Assembly (NCBI RefSeq): GCF_008123425.1
Contig: NZ_VSSS01000051.1
Coordinates: 226,447-290,446 of the forward strand
DNA: 64,000 bases
Direction: 5' to 3'
Origin: Bradyrhizobium rifense
Lineage (GTDB): Bacteria; Pseudomonadota; Alphaproteobacteria; Rhizobiales; Xanthobacteraceae
Below, one piece after another: positions 1-8,045 of this stretch. Below the pieces are notes generated by a model. The model did not search any database. It was not told the origin of the DNA and was given only the letters and a program-made list of their open reading frames with translations. Position numbers and translations under genes: made by a program. Each line of letters starts with the position of its first letter. Positions within the stretch are counted from its first letter, which is position 1.

Positions 1-582
1 GAGACCGCGGGCGCGGACGGCTACAAGCGCGGGCGCAACCTCGACAAGATCGGCCTGCACGCCTCCGACACGTCGGAACTGTTCTTCGACAACGTCACGG
101 TGCCGCCGGAAAACCTGCTCGGCAAGGAGGAGGGCCAGGGCTTTGTGCAGCTGATGCAGCAATTGCCGCAGGAGCGCCTGTCGCTCGCGGTCGGCGCAGT
201 CGCCTCGATGGAGCGCGCGGTCAAGCTCACCACCGAATACACCAAGGAACGGAGGGCGTTCGGCAAGCCGCTGATGGATTTCCAGAACACCGCCTTCACG
301 CTCGCCGAGCGCAAGACGGAAGCGATGATCGCGCGCGTCTTCGTCGACTGGTGCATCGAGCGCCTGGTCGCCGGGGATCTCGATACCGTTACCGCGTCGA
401 TGGCGAAATACTGGTGCTCGGACAAGCAGGTCCAGACCGCCGACGAGTGCCTCCAGCTGTTCGGCGGCTACGGCTATATGCAGGAATACCCGATCTCGCG
501 CATCTTCATCGATTCCCGCATCCAGAAAATCTATGGCGGCACCAACGAGATCATGAAGCTGCTGATCGCACGGTCGCTGTAG
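1..582 (+). CDS. acyl-CoA dehydrogenase, C-terminal part (5' end outside window)
   Basis: The reading frame is open from base 1 to a TAG at 580-582, giving about 193 residues, so the N-terminal half lies before the window. Typical acyl-CoA dehydrogenase C-terminal signatures are visible: ELFFDNVTVP (end of the beta domain), ERRAFGKPL, QLFGGYGYMQEYP and a terminal YGGTNEIMK. The family oxidises acyl-CoA thioesters to 2-enoyl-CoA with FAD. The position that carries the catalytic Glu in short/medium-chain enzymes (YEGT) is Gly here, as in isovaleryl-/long-chain-type members whose base lies on another helix. Substrate cannot be inferred. Confidence 0.93.
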   Translation, partial: ETAGADGYKRGRNLDKIGLHASDTSELFFDNVTVPPENLLGKEEGQGFVQLMQQLPQERLSLAVGAVASMERAVKLTTEYTKERRAFGKPLMDFQNTAFTLAERKTEAMIARVFVDWCIERLVAGDLDTVTASMAKYWCSDKQVQTADECLQLFGGYGYMQEYPISRIFIDSRIQKIYGGTNEIMKLLIARSL

Positions 583-588
583 CGCCGT

Positions 589-1569
589 TCACCGTGCACG
601 CCAATCCCGTGGCCGGCAGCCGAAACGCTGTTTGAACCGCCGTGTGAAGTGAGAGAGGTCCGAGAAGCCCCAGTCGAACGCGATGGCGCCGATCCCGCGG
701 CCGCCCAGCGCCGGATCCTTCAGGTCGGCCGCCGCGCCCACGAGGCGGCGATCCATCACATAGTCCGAAAACGTCGTGCCGGAGCGCTCGAACAGCTTGT
801 GGACATAGCGCTCGCTGATGCCGACCGCGCCCGCGACCGCCGCGACCGTCAACCCCGGCTCGCGCAACCGCTCGTGAATGGCGCGGCGCAGCGCCAGTAC
901 GGTGGCATCCGCGAAGCTTGCGGCTTCCGCCGTCTGCGCCCGCGAGCGGCGCGACAGGCTGAGTGCAACGAGGTCGAGCAGCACGTCGAACAGCCGAACG
1001 CTGTCCTCCTCCGCCATCCGCAATGCGCCGGCATTCAGGGAGCGTGCGGTCTCGACGATGAGATGACCGACATGAGGATCGTCGGACACGCGCTCGGCCC
1101 TGAAATCGAACGAGGCCGGCAGCCGGTCGCGCAAGGCACGCGACGGCACCCAGAACGAAGCGACCTCCAGCGTCGGACCGCGATCGTGCAACAAAGTCAC
1201 CTCGCGGTCGCTGTCGACGATGCCGACCTGGCCCTGCGACAGGCTGACCTCGCGGCCATCCTGGAGCATGCGGCAGCGCCCGGCGAGCTTGAAGTTGAGA
1301 TAGAAGCAGCTCTCGCGCGACGCCGCGATGTCGGCACGTGAACGATTCACGGTGTGCTCGGGAAACAGCACCCGGTTGATCGCGCCGGCCCCGAGCCCGA
1401 TCGTCTCCACCTTGGCCGGGAAGCGTGACGTCGTCGCCGATTCCGGCGTCAAATTCATGAAGGCCTGGCAGATCGCCTCGCGGTAATAGGAAAACTGCTC
1501 GTCCAGCCGCGTCTCCGCGGTGTTCCAGACGACGTGCCGCGGCCGGCTTGTGGAATTGACCTGCTGCAT
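589..1569 (-). CDS. AraC-family transcriptional regulator
   Basis: 326-residue regulator with an N-terminal cupin-like sensing domain of the AraC_binding_2 kind and a C-terminal double helix-turn-helix over about the last 100 residues (VAGAVGISERYVHKLFERSG and AFDWGFSDLSHFTRRFKQRFG region). An upstream in-frame ATG exists at 1641, but the start at 1569 has a GGAG about 8 nt upstream and begins MQQVNS, so it is preferred. It is divergent from the alpha/beta hydrolase at 1728, with 158 bp between, making that gene its likely target. Effector unknown. Confidence 0.9.
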   Translation of the reverse strand: MQQVNSTSRPRHVVWNTAETRLDEQFSYYREAICQAFMNLTPESATTSRFPAKVETIGLGAGAINRVLFPEHTVNRSRADIAASRESCFYLNFKLAGRCRMLQDGREVSLSQGQVGIVDSDREVTLLHDRGPTLEVASFWVPSRALRDRLPASFDFRAERVSDDPHVGHLIVETARSLNAGALRMAEEDSVRLFDVLLDLVALSLSRRSRAQTAEAASFADATVLALRRAIHERLREPGLTVAAVAGAVGISERYVHKLFERSGTTFSDYVMDRRLVGAAADLKDPALGGRGIGAIAFDWGFSDLSHFTRRFKQRFGCRPRDWRAR

Positions 1570-1727
1570 CGGTTCACTCCGAGACCAATCCGGTTCACTC
1601 CCAGCCAAGCGGGAAATGGCCCGCCGGTTCACACTTCGCACAACAAGAATTGTCCGCCGCGCCTCGCGAGCGCCGCAAAGGACCCAATTGATGCCGATCT
1701 AACCACATCCTGCGGAGGAGCCACAAC

Positions 1728-2453
1728 ATGTCGACCTACGTTCTCGTCCACGGCGCCTGGCACACCGGTGCCGAGCTCGAGCCTGTCGCCGCCCCGATCC
1801 GCGCCGCCGGCCATCAGGTCTACCTCCCGACCATCAAGGGCAACCGCCCGGGCGACGCCAAGACAACGGGGCTGAAGGAAGCGATCCAGTCGATCGCCGA
1901 CTATCTCGCCGAGAACAATCTCAAGGACGTCGTCCTGCTCGGCCATTCCTATGGCGGCATGATCATCACGGGCGTCGCCGACCTCGCGCCCGAGCGCATC
2001 CGCCGGCTGGTCTATTGGAACGCCTTCGTCCCCAACAACGGCGAGTCGCTCAACGACATGGTGCCGCCGCACTATATCGGGCTGTTCGATGCGATCGCGG
2101 CCGAGCGCGGCGACGGCTCGGTGGTATTGCCGTTCCCGATCTGGCGTGAAGCCTTCATCAACGATGCCGATCTCGAGACGGCGCAGCGCGCTTATGACAT
2201 CCTCAATCCACATCCACTGGCGACCTTCACCGACAAGATCGCGCTCAAGGCCAATCCAGCCGAGATGCAGCTGCCAAAATCCTACATCAACTGCACGGAA
2301 GACACCGCGCTGCCGCACAGCTACTCCTGGCATCCGCGGCTGTCGGAGAAGCTCGGCCTGTTCCGCCTGGTGCAGGTGCCGGGAAGCCACGAGCTGTGCT
2401 TCTCTGATCCGGCCCGCCTCGCCAAGGCGATCATGGAGGCGGGGCGCGACTGA
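1728..2453 (+). CDS. alpha/beta hydrolase, salicylate-esterase-like
   Basis: 241-residue alpha/beta hydrolase. The N-terminal LVHGAWH carries the oxyanion-hole HG motif, the nucleophile elbow GHSYGG places the catalytic Ser near residue 74, and GSHELCF near residue 221 supplies the catalytic His. The whole pattern resembles small cytoplasmic esterases related to plant methyl-salicylate/hydroxynitrile-lyase type enzymes. A strong ribosome-binding site (GGAGG-type) precedes the ATG. There is no signal peptide. The divergent AraC regulator at 1569 is the natural candidate controller. Substrate is not evident. Confidence 0.9.
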   Translation: MSTYVLVHGAWHTGAELEPVAAPIRAAGHQVYLPTIKGNRPGDAKTTGLKEAIQSIADYLAENNLKDVVLLGHSYGGMIITGVADLAPERIRRLVYWNAFVPNNGESLNDMVPPHYIGLFDAIAAERGDGSVVLPFPIWREAFINDADLETAQRAYDILNPHPLATFTDKIALKANPAEMQLPKSYINCTEDTALPHSYSWHPRLSEKLGLFRLVQVPGSHELCFSDPARLAKAIMEAGRD

Positions 2454-2468
2454 CCTGCGCATCCCGCG

Positions 2469-2492
2469 CTGTTGATCGCGCGGTCGCTGTAA
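2469..2492 (+). pseudogene. 24-bp fossil of an acyl-CoA dehydrogenase 3' end
   Basis: These bases would read LLIARSL followed by a stop and match the last 24 bases of the acyl-CoA dehydrogenase at 559-582 at 21 of 24 positions. They sit between the hydrolase stop and the LysR stop, with no dehydrogenase sequence upstream. This looks like the leftover tail of a deleted or rearranged gene copy. A chance match is possible given the short length. Confidence 0.35.
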
Positions 2493-3377
2493 CTATCTCA
2501 TCCGCTTGTCGGCCGCGACGAAGTCGATGAAGGTTCTCACCTTCGCAGAGAGATATTTGCGGCTGGGGTAGACTGCGAACAGCCGGCCTTCGAAGATGGC
2601 CTCTTGGGCTAGGACTTGCTCGAGACGTCCGGCGGCGACGTCATCGGCGACCAGCCATTTCGGCAGAAAAGCAAGGCCCATGCCTTCCAGCGCAGCCATG
2701 TGGAGCAGCGTTTCGTTGCCGCTGCGCAAGACCGGATTCAATTTGACCGTTTCGACGCCGCCGTCCCGTTTGAGCGAGAGGTTCTCACCTGGGTAAAGCG
2801 CATAGTGCAGCATGGACTGCCCCGCGAGGTCGGCCAGCCTCTTTGCTCGGCCGACACGATCGAGATAGGCGGGCGCGGCGACCATGAGGAATGGGACCGT
2901 TGTGATCGGGCGTGCGATCAAGGTTTCATCCGGCGCCGCCGTCGCACGCAAGGCGAGATCGAACCCTTCTTCGACCAGATTGACCAGCCGACCGCTAAGA
3001 TCGATGTCGAGCCGCACGTCCGGATAGCGGATTTGGTAGTCCGCCAGGACCTTCGCGAACATCGTGTTCGCCATCCACACCGGCGCCGTCAGCCGCAGCG
3101 TGCCGCGGGGAACGACTGTCGCCTTGCTGACGGCGGCTTCGACCTCGTCGAGCGAGTCCAGCATCTGCCGCGTCTGCTCGAAATAGAGCGTACCGCTCTC
3201 GCTCAGGCTGACGCGCCGGCTGGTCCGGTTGAGGAGCCGCGTGCCCAGCCGCTTCTCGAGCTGCATCACGTGCTTGCTCGCCATGGCGGGCGAGATGCGC
3301 AGGCGCTCGGCTGCGGCCGCAAAGCTCTTCAGCTCCGCGACCAGGCAAAACACCCGCATGCTGACCAGGGAATCCAT
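2493..3377 (-). CDS. LysR-family transcriptional regulator
   Basis: 294 residues, the usual LysR length. The N-terminal winged HTH (MRVFCLVAELKSFAAAAERL, then MASKHVMQLEKRLGTRLLNR) occupies about residues 7-60, followed by a linker helix and a LysR_substrate domain containing the typical PDVRLDIDLS and LIARPI stretches. It belongs to the large DsdA/CrgA-like group that often controls an adjacent divergent gene. It is divergent from the DoxX-like gene at 3480, about 100 bp apart, and probably binds that interval. Confidence 0.93.
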   Translation of the reverse strand: MDSLVSMRVFCLVAELKSFAAAAERLRISPAMASKHVMQLEKRLGTRLLNRTSRRVSLSESGTLYFEQTRQMLDSLDEVEAAVSKATVVPRGTLRLTAPVWMANTMFAKVLADYQIRYPDVRLDIDLSGRLVNLVEEGFDLALRATAAPDETLIARPITTVPFLMVAAPAYLDRVGRAKRLADLAGQSMLHYALYPGENLSLKRDGGVETVKLNPVLRSGNETLLHMAALEGMGLAFLPKWLVADDVAAGRLEQVLAQEAIFEGRLFAVYPSRKYLSAKVRTFIDFVAADKRMR

Positions 3378-3479
3378 GAGATCATCAACATAGGGGAAAT
3401 GAACACATCCCGGAAGACATAATGATCAAAAATGGAGAAACCATCAAATGGTGGCAACCTCAAATGTTCGGAGACCACC

Positions 3480-3908
3480 ATGTCCACCACTGCCATTGAG
3501 ACCGCCACGCCCGGCCGCCCCCTTCGCGTCGGGCTGTGGGTCGCGCAAGGCGCCATCTTCTTCGTCTTCGCCGCCGCGGGGCTGGTCAAGCTGCTCACGC
3601 CCATTCCGCAGCTGGCCGCGATGATGCCCTGGACCGGCGAGCACTCCGAAGCCTTCGTCCGCATCATCGGCCTGATCGACATCGCCGGCGGCATCGGCAT
3701 CCTGCTGCCGGCCCTGACACGGATCCTGCCGCGGCTGACGGTGCTGGCTGCGCTCGGCTGCACGGTATTGCAGATGTTTGCGATCACGTTCCACGTCTCG
3801 CGCGGCGAGGCCGCGGTCACGCCGCTCAATCTGGTTCTGCTGGCACTCGCCGTGTTCGTGCTGTGGGGACGCGGCCGCAAGGCGCCGATCGCGCCGCGGC
3901 AATTCTGA
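3480..3908 (+). CDS. DoxX-like small membrane protein
   Basis: 142-residue hydrophobic protein with about four predicted transmembrane segments and the DoxX-like pattern FVFAAAGLVKL followed by GLIDIAGGIGILLPAL. The start at 3480 is chosen over an in-frame ATG at 3432 because GGAG lies 6 nt upstream and MSTTAIE begins the conserved part. DoxX-like proteins are inner-membrane proteins often placed beside redox or detoxification regulators, with poorly defined function. Divergent from the LysR gene ending upstream, which probably regulates it. Confidence 0.85.
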   Translation: MSTTAIETATPGRPLRVGLWVAQGAIFFVFAAAGLVKLLTPIPQLAAMMPWTGEHSEAFVRIIGLIDIAGGIGILLPALTRILPRLTVLAALGCTVLQMFAITFHVSRGEAAVTPLNLVLLALAVFVLWGRGRKAPIAPRQF

Positions 3909-3927
3909 CCGGCGGGACAGCGCCGCC

Positions 3928-4389
3928 ATGATCTCTGCCAATGGATGGTCCCGCAGGGGCCTGCTCGCCGGCGCATCGATTCTCGCGGCCGGCGGCTCAG
4001 CCGCGGCCAAGGAGGATCGTCTCGCTGACGGCGTCGTGATCCTGATCGACAGCAACGAGCCTTACGTGATGGGACATGCGATCAGCTACTCCGCCAACCT
4101 CGCAAAGCATTTTGCCGACAGAGGCGCACGGTTGCTGATCGAGGTCGTCGCCAATGGCAAGGGCATCGACGTGTTTCGCGCCGACAGGACGCCGCTGATC
4201 GAGCCACTGGCGACGCTGCGGCAGTCGCTGCCCAATCTTACCTACAGCATGTGCGCATCGTCGAAGGCGATCGCGGAAGCCAAGGAGCAGGTCTCGATTC
4301 CGCTGATATCGGGCGCGAGCCTCGTCCCCTTCGGCATCGGACGCGTCGTCGACCTGCAACTCAAGGGTTTTGCCTATATCCATGCGTAA
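3928..4389 (+). CDS. exported DsrE-family protein
   Basis: 153 residues. The N terminus (SRRGLLAGASILAAGG) looks like a Tat-type signal peptide, followed by a DsrE-like Rossmann-type domain: VVILIDSNEP, the GARLLIEVVANGKGID segment, and a conserved CASSKA Cys around residue 110 that in DsrE relatives carries persulfide. The ATG at 3928 is 20 nt after the DoxX-like gene stop, so the two may be co-transcribed. It overlaps the thioredoxin-like gene that follows by 8 nt if that gene starts at 4382, implying translational coupling. A periplasmic sulfur-relay or redox role is an inference. Confidence 0.78.
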   Translation: MISANGWSRRGLLAGASILAAGGSAAAKEDRLADGVVILIDSNEPYVMGHAISYSANLAKHFADRGARLLIEVVANGKGIDVFRADRTPLIEPLATLRQSLPNLTYSMCASSKAIAEAKEQVSIPLISGASLVPFGIGRVVDLQLKGFAYIHA

Positions 4390-4987
4390 GACAGCTCGCG
4401 AGGCCGCCGCAGCACTGACCCGGCGATCGCTCCTGATCGCCGCGCCGGCGCTTCTTGTTTCCCCGCGTGCGAGCCGCGCGCAGGGCGGCGATCCCGCCTG
4501 GCCGCCGGTGTTCGAGACCGGCCGCAGCCAGTTCACGCTGGTGCGGCCCCGCGCCGCGATGCCGCAACTGCGGCTTCAGGACCTGCATGGAAAGGACGCT
4601 GTGGTGACGGCGAAGCCGGGACGCATCACGCTCGTCAATTTCTGGGCGACGTGGTGCGCGGCCTGCCGGCTCGATCTGCCCGTGCTCGCAAGCCTCGCCG
4701 GATCGCAACGCAACCAACTGGATGTCGTCGCAATCTGCACCGACACCAAGGACCTGCGAAAAATCCGCGCGTTCCTCGGCGGTCTCGCCGTACAGAACCT
4801 CGCCTGCTACGTCGATGCGCATGACGCGGCGGCGGAAGCATCTACCTCGGTCTTCACGCTCATCGGCATGCCCATCACCTATCTGGTCGGAGCGAGCAAC
4901 CGCGTCGAGGGCTACATCACCGGCGCGGCCGAATGGCTCTCGCCGGCAGGCGCACGCCTGCTGCAATTCTATCGCGAGCAAGCCTAG
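4382..4987 (+). CDS. TlpA-like thioredoxin-fold protein, exported
   Basis: About 201 residues. A twin-arginine-like leader (TRRSLLIAAPALLVS) precedes a TlpA/thioredoxin domain with NFWATWCAAC, so the redox motif is CAAC, and a cis-Pro region GMPITYLV. Such proteins reduce or transfer disulfides in the periplasm. An in-frame ATG also exists at 4370, but 4382 overlaps the DsrE-like stop by only 8 nt. The pairing with an exported DsrE-like protein suggests a shared sulfur/thiol function. Confidence 0.85.
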   Translation: MRKTAREAAAALTRRSLLIAAPALLVSPRASRAQGGDPAWPPVFETGRSQFTLVRPRAAMPQLRLQDLHGKDAVVTAKPGRITLVNFWATWCAACRLDLPVLASLAGSQRNQLDVVAICTDTKDLRKIRAFLGGLAVQNLACYVDAHDAAAEASTSVFTLIGMPITYLVGASNRVEGYITGAAEWLSPAGARLLQFYREQA

Positions 4988-5152
4988 ACCGAGGCAGCCT
5001 GCCGTCGCGCCAGCGGTTCCGATTGCCCCTGCTCGACCGCAAACGAAGTCGGATTTGCGCGACAACCGTCATTGCAAGGTACGGCGGCAAACCATACGCT
5101 GCCCGCCATCGGCAGCCGCCGTCTGGTCTCGCTTGCATCGGGAGAATTGCGA

Positions 5153-6763
5153 ATGGTTCACGTCTCGCGACGGAAACTGCTTCAGCTTGCGGCTGTTGTA
5201 CCATCGGCACTTACCGCTGCCTGGACGTCGGCTGCATCGGCTGCGACCGGAAAGAAGACCCTGACTGCGGTGATGCAGTCGGACCTTCGCGTCACCGACC
5301 CCGGCTTCACGACGGCCATCATCACCCGCGACCATGGCTATATGGTCTACGATACGCTGCTCGGCATCGATTCCAGCTTCAAGGTGCAGCCGCAGATGGC
5401 CGACTGGACGGTGTCCGCGGACAGGCTGACCTACACCTTCACCCTGCGCGACGGCCTGAAGTGGCATGACGGCGCGCCGGTGACGGCGGAGGATTGCGTC
5501 GCCTCGCTGAAGCGCTGGGGCACCAGCGTCGACGGCATGGCGCGCAAGCTGATGGATTTCACGGCCGGCATCGAAGCCGCGGACGCCAAGACGATCGTCC
5601 TCAAGCTGAAGGAGCCCTATGGCCTGGTCCTGGAGACGATCGCCAAGCCATCGTCGATCTGCGCCTTCATGATGCCCAAGCGGCTTGCGGAGACCCCGAT
5701 CACCAAGCAGATTCCCGAGCAGATCGGCTCCGGCCCGTTCAAATTCGTGGCGGGCGAATTCCAGCCCGGCGTGAAAGCCGTTTATGAGAAAAACACCGAC
5801 TATGTGCCGCGCAAGGAGCCGGCCGAATGGACATCGGGCGGCAAGGTGGTCAAGGTCGACCGTGTCGAGTGGCTGACAATGCCGGACGCGCAGACCGCGC
5901 TCAACGCGCTGCAATCGGGTGATGTCGATTTCGTCGAAACGCCGCCGTTCGACATGCTGCCCGCGCTCGAGTCCAATCCGGATGTCAACGTGACCATCCT
6001 GAACAAGTTCGGCTTCCAATCGTTCGGCCGGATGAACTTCCTGCATCCGCCATTCGACAATGTGAAGATTCGCCGCGCCGCGCTGCTCGCGATCAACCAG
6101 AAGGACGTGCTCGACGCCCAGATCGGCAATCCCAAATACTACAAGCTCTGCGGCGCATTCTTCATCTGCGATACGCCGCTGGCCAGCGACGCCGGCGGCG
6201 AGACCCTGATCAAGGGCAACGGCATGGCGGACGCCAAGAAGGCGCTGGCCGAGGCCGGTTACGACGGCACACCCGTGGTGATCCTCGCGCCAGGCGACCA
6301 GATCCTGCTGAAAGCGCAGCCGATCGTGGTCGCACAGCTCCTGCGCGAGGCCGGCTTCAAGGTCGATCTTCAGGCGATGGACTGGCAGACCGTGGTCACC
6401 CGCCGCACCAACCAGAAGCCGCCGAAGGAAGGCGGCTGGAACATGTTCTTCACATACCAGGGCGCCGCCGATTCGATGAACCCGCTCGTCAATGGCGCGA
6501 TGGTCGGCAAGGGCAAGGAGGGCGGCTGGTTCGGCTGGTCCGAGGACCCCAAGCTCGAAGAGCTGCGCGACGCCTTTGCCCGCGCCGCCTCACCGGAAGA
6601 GCGGAAGAAGATCGCCTTCGACGTGCAGAAAGAAGCCTACGATCAGGTGATCTACGTCCCGCTCGGCCAGTTCCAGGCGCCGAGTGCATGGCGCAAATCG
6701 CTCACCGGCGTGATCGACGGCCCGGCGACGCCGATGTTCTGGAATGTGGACAAGAACGAATAG
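5153..6763 (+). CDS. ABC transporter substrate-binding protein, family 5 (peptide/nickel type)
   Basis: 536 residues, a normal length for SBP_bac_5 proteins. The leader MVHVSRRKLLQLAAVV is Tat-like. Family signatures include the ADWTVSADRLTYTFTLRDGL and KWHDGAPVTAEDCVASLKR segments. GGAG lies 8 nt upstream of the ATG at 5153; the longer in-frame start at 5072 has no such site. No permease or ATPase genes adjoin it on the same strand, so it is an orphan receptor here; the importer encoded at 11653-16832 has its own receptor but might also serve this one. Confidence 0.93.
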   Translation: MVHVSRRKLLQLAAVVPSALTAAWTSAASAATGKKTLTAVMQSDLRVTDPGFTTAIITRDHGYMVYDTLLGIDSSFKVQPQMADWTVSADRLTYTFTLRDGLKWHDGAPVTAEDCVASLKRWGTSVDGMARKLMDFTAGIEAADAKTIVLKLKEPYGLVLETIAKPSSICAFMMPKRLAETPITKQIPEQIGSGPFKFVAGEFQPGVKAVYEKNTDYVPRKEPAEWTSGGKVVKVDRVEWLTMPDAQTALNALQSGDVDFVETPPFDMLPALESNPDVNVTILNKFGFQSFGRMNFLHPPFDNVKIRRAALLAINQKDVLDAQIGNPKYYKLCGAFFICDTPLASDAGGETLIKGNGMADAKKALAEAGYDGTPVVILAPGDQILLKAQPIVVAQLLREAGFKVDLQAMDWQTVVTRRTNQKPPKEGGWNMFFTYQGAADSMNPLVNGAMVGKGKEGGWFGWSEDPKLEELRDAFARAASPEERKKIAFDVQKEAYDQVIYVPLGQFQAPSAWRKSLTGVIDGPATPMFWNVDKNE

Positions 6764-6802
6764 GCTTCCGACCTCTCCCCACAAGCGGCGAGAGGCAAAG
6801 CC

Positions 6803-7942
6803 CTAATTCGGATGCCACCAGCGGCCGCCGATGACGACGCCTTCGGAGACGATCTTGCGATCGCCGATCAGGTGCTCGCCGACGACGTCCTCATAGTCGA
6901 ACTGGCCTTGCTTCACCGAGATCAGTGTGGCGTCGCCGACGCTGCCCGGCTTGAGGCTGCCGAGCTCGGGCCGCCGCAGCGCCATCGCGGCGTTCTCGGT
7001 CGAGGCCGCGATCACGTCCGACAGCGACATGCCCATGCAGAGGAATTTCGACATGGTCGTCACCTGGTCGAAGGCCGGGCCGTCGATGCAGAGCTGATGG
7101 ATGTCGGATGAGATGGTGTCCGGATAGAAGCCGTTGGCGAGCATCGCGCGCGCGGTCTTGAACGCGAACGAGCCCTTGCCGTGGCCGATATCGAACAGCA
7201 CGCCGCGCTCGCGCGCATCCAGCACCGCCTTCTTCACCGTGCCCTGCGCGGTCGCGGGCGTGTTCGGGAACGGGCGGAATGCATGGGTCAGCACGTCGTC
7301 GGGACGCAGGCGGGCCAGCACCTCTTCATAGGTCGGGGGCGGATGATCGATATGCGCCATCAGGGGCATGCCGACCTCGTCGGCGACCTGGAGCGCGATA
7401 TCGAGCGGCACTGCGCCCGAGGTGCCCGAGGAGTGCAGCCCGACGCGCACCTTGATGCCGACGATGAGGTCGCGATTGGCATCCGCGACCTTGGCCGCTT
7501 CGATCGGATTCATCAGCCGCAACTCCTCGCTCTCGCCGACCATGATCCGGTGCGAGAAGCCGAAAATGCCGGCATGGGAGACGTGGAGATAGGCGAGGAT
7601 GCGGACCTGGCTCGGTTCGATCACATGCTTGCGGAAGCCCGCGAAATTGCCGGGGCCGGCGCTGCCGGTGTCGACCGAGGTGGTGACGCCGGAGGCGCGG
7701 CAGAATTCCTCGGCATCGATGCCGAGCGAGGTGCCGCCCCAATAGACGTGGGTGTGAAGATCAATCAGCCCCGGCGTCACGATGAACTGCGAGACGTCGC
7801 GCACTTGGGTCGACGGATCCGCCTTGAGCCCACTGCCCACCGCCGCCACCTTGCCGCCGGCAAAGGCAACATCGGTCACAGCGTCGAGCTTCTGCGAGGG
7901 GTCAACGACCCGTCCGCCGCGCAGGATCAAATCGAAAGGCAT
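6803..7942 (-). CDS. amidohydrolase/deacetylase family metallohydrolase
   Basis: 379-residue metal-dependent hydrolase. The N-terminal LILRGGRVVDP begins the small beta domain, PGLIDLHTHVYWG near residue 63 supplies the first metal-binding His pair, and MAHIDHPPPTY plus SSDIHQLCIDGP carry later His/Asp ligands. The C terminus rebuilds the beta domain (LKPGSVGDATLI). Three consecutive ATG codons follow GGAG directly; the third (7942) has suitable spacing and starts MPFDLI. Close family members are Atu3266-like deacetylases, but the substrate is not predictable. It lies downstream of the SPFH gene, separated by a long hairpin. Confidence 0.9.
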   Translation of the reverse strand: MPFDLILRGGRVVDPSQKLDAVTDVAFAGGKVAAVGSGLKADPSTQVRDVSQFIVTPGLIDLHTHVYWGGTSLGIDAEEFCRASGVTTSVDTGSAGPGNFAGFRKHVIEPSQVRILAYLHVSHAGIFGFSHRIMVGESEELRLMNPIEAAKVADANRDLIVGIKVRVGLHSSGTSGAVPLDIALQVADEVGMPLMAHIDHPPPTYEEVLARLRPDDVLTHAFRPFPNTPATAQGTVKKAVLDARERGVLFDIGHGKGSFAFKTARAMLANGFYPDTISSDIHQLCIDGPAFDQVTTMSKFLCMGMSLSDVIAASTENAAMALRRPELGSLKPGSVGDATLISVKQGQFDYEDVVGEHLIGDRKIVSEGVVIGGRWWHPN

Positions 7943-7968
7943 CATCATCTCCGGATCAGGCAAACATG

Positions 7969-8001
7969 GACCGGGCTGGAAGGGATACTTCCAGCCCGGT
8001 C
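7969..8001 (-). terminator. long hairpin between SPFH and amidohydrolase genes
   Basis: A perfect 14-bp stem (7969-7982 with 7988-8001) closes a GGATA loop, 45 nt beyond the stop of the SPFH-domain gene on the minus strand. There is no clear U-run after it, so it may act as a transcription attenuator or mRNA-end stabiliser rather than a strict intrinsic terminator. Confidence 0.5.
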
Positions 8002-8045
8002 GCCTCTGTTAGCAATTTTCACACCAGCGACGCAAATCAACTCGC

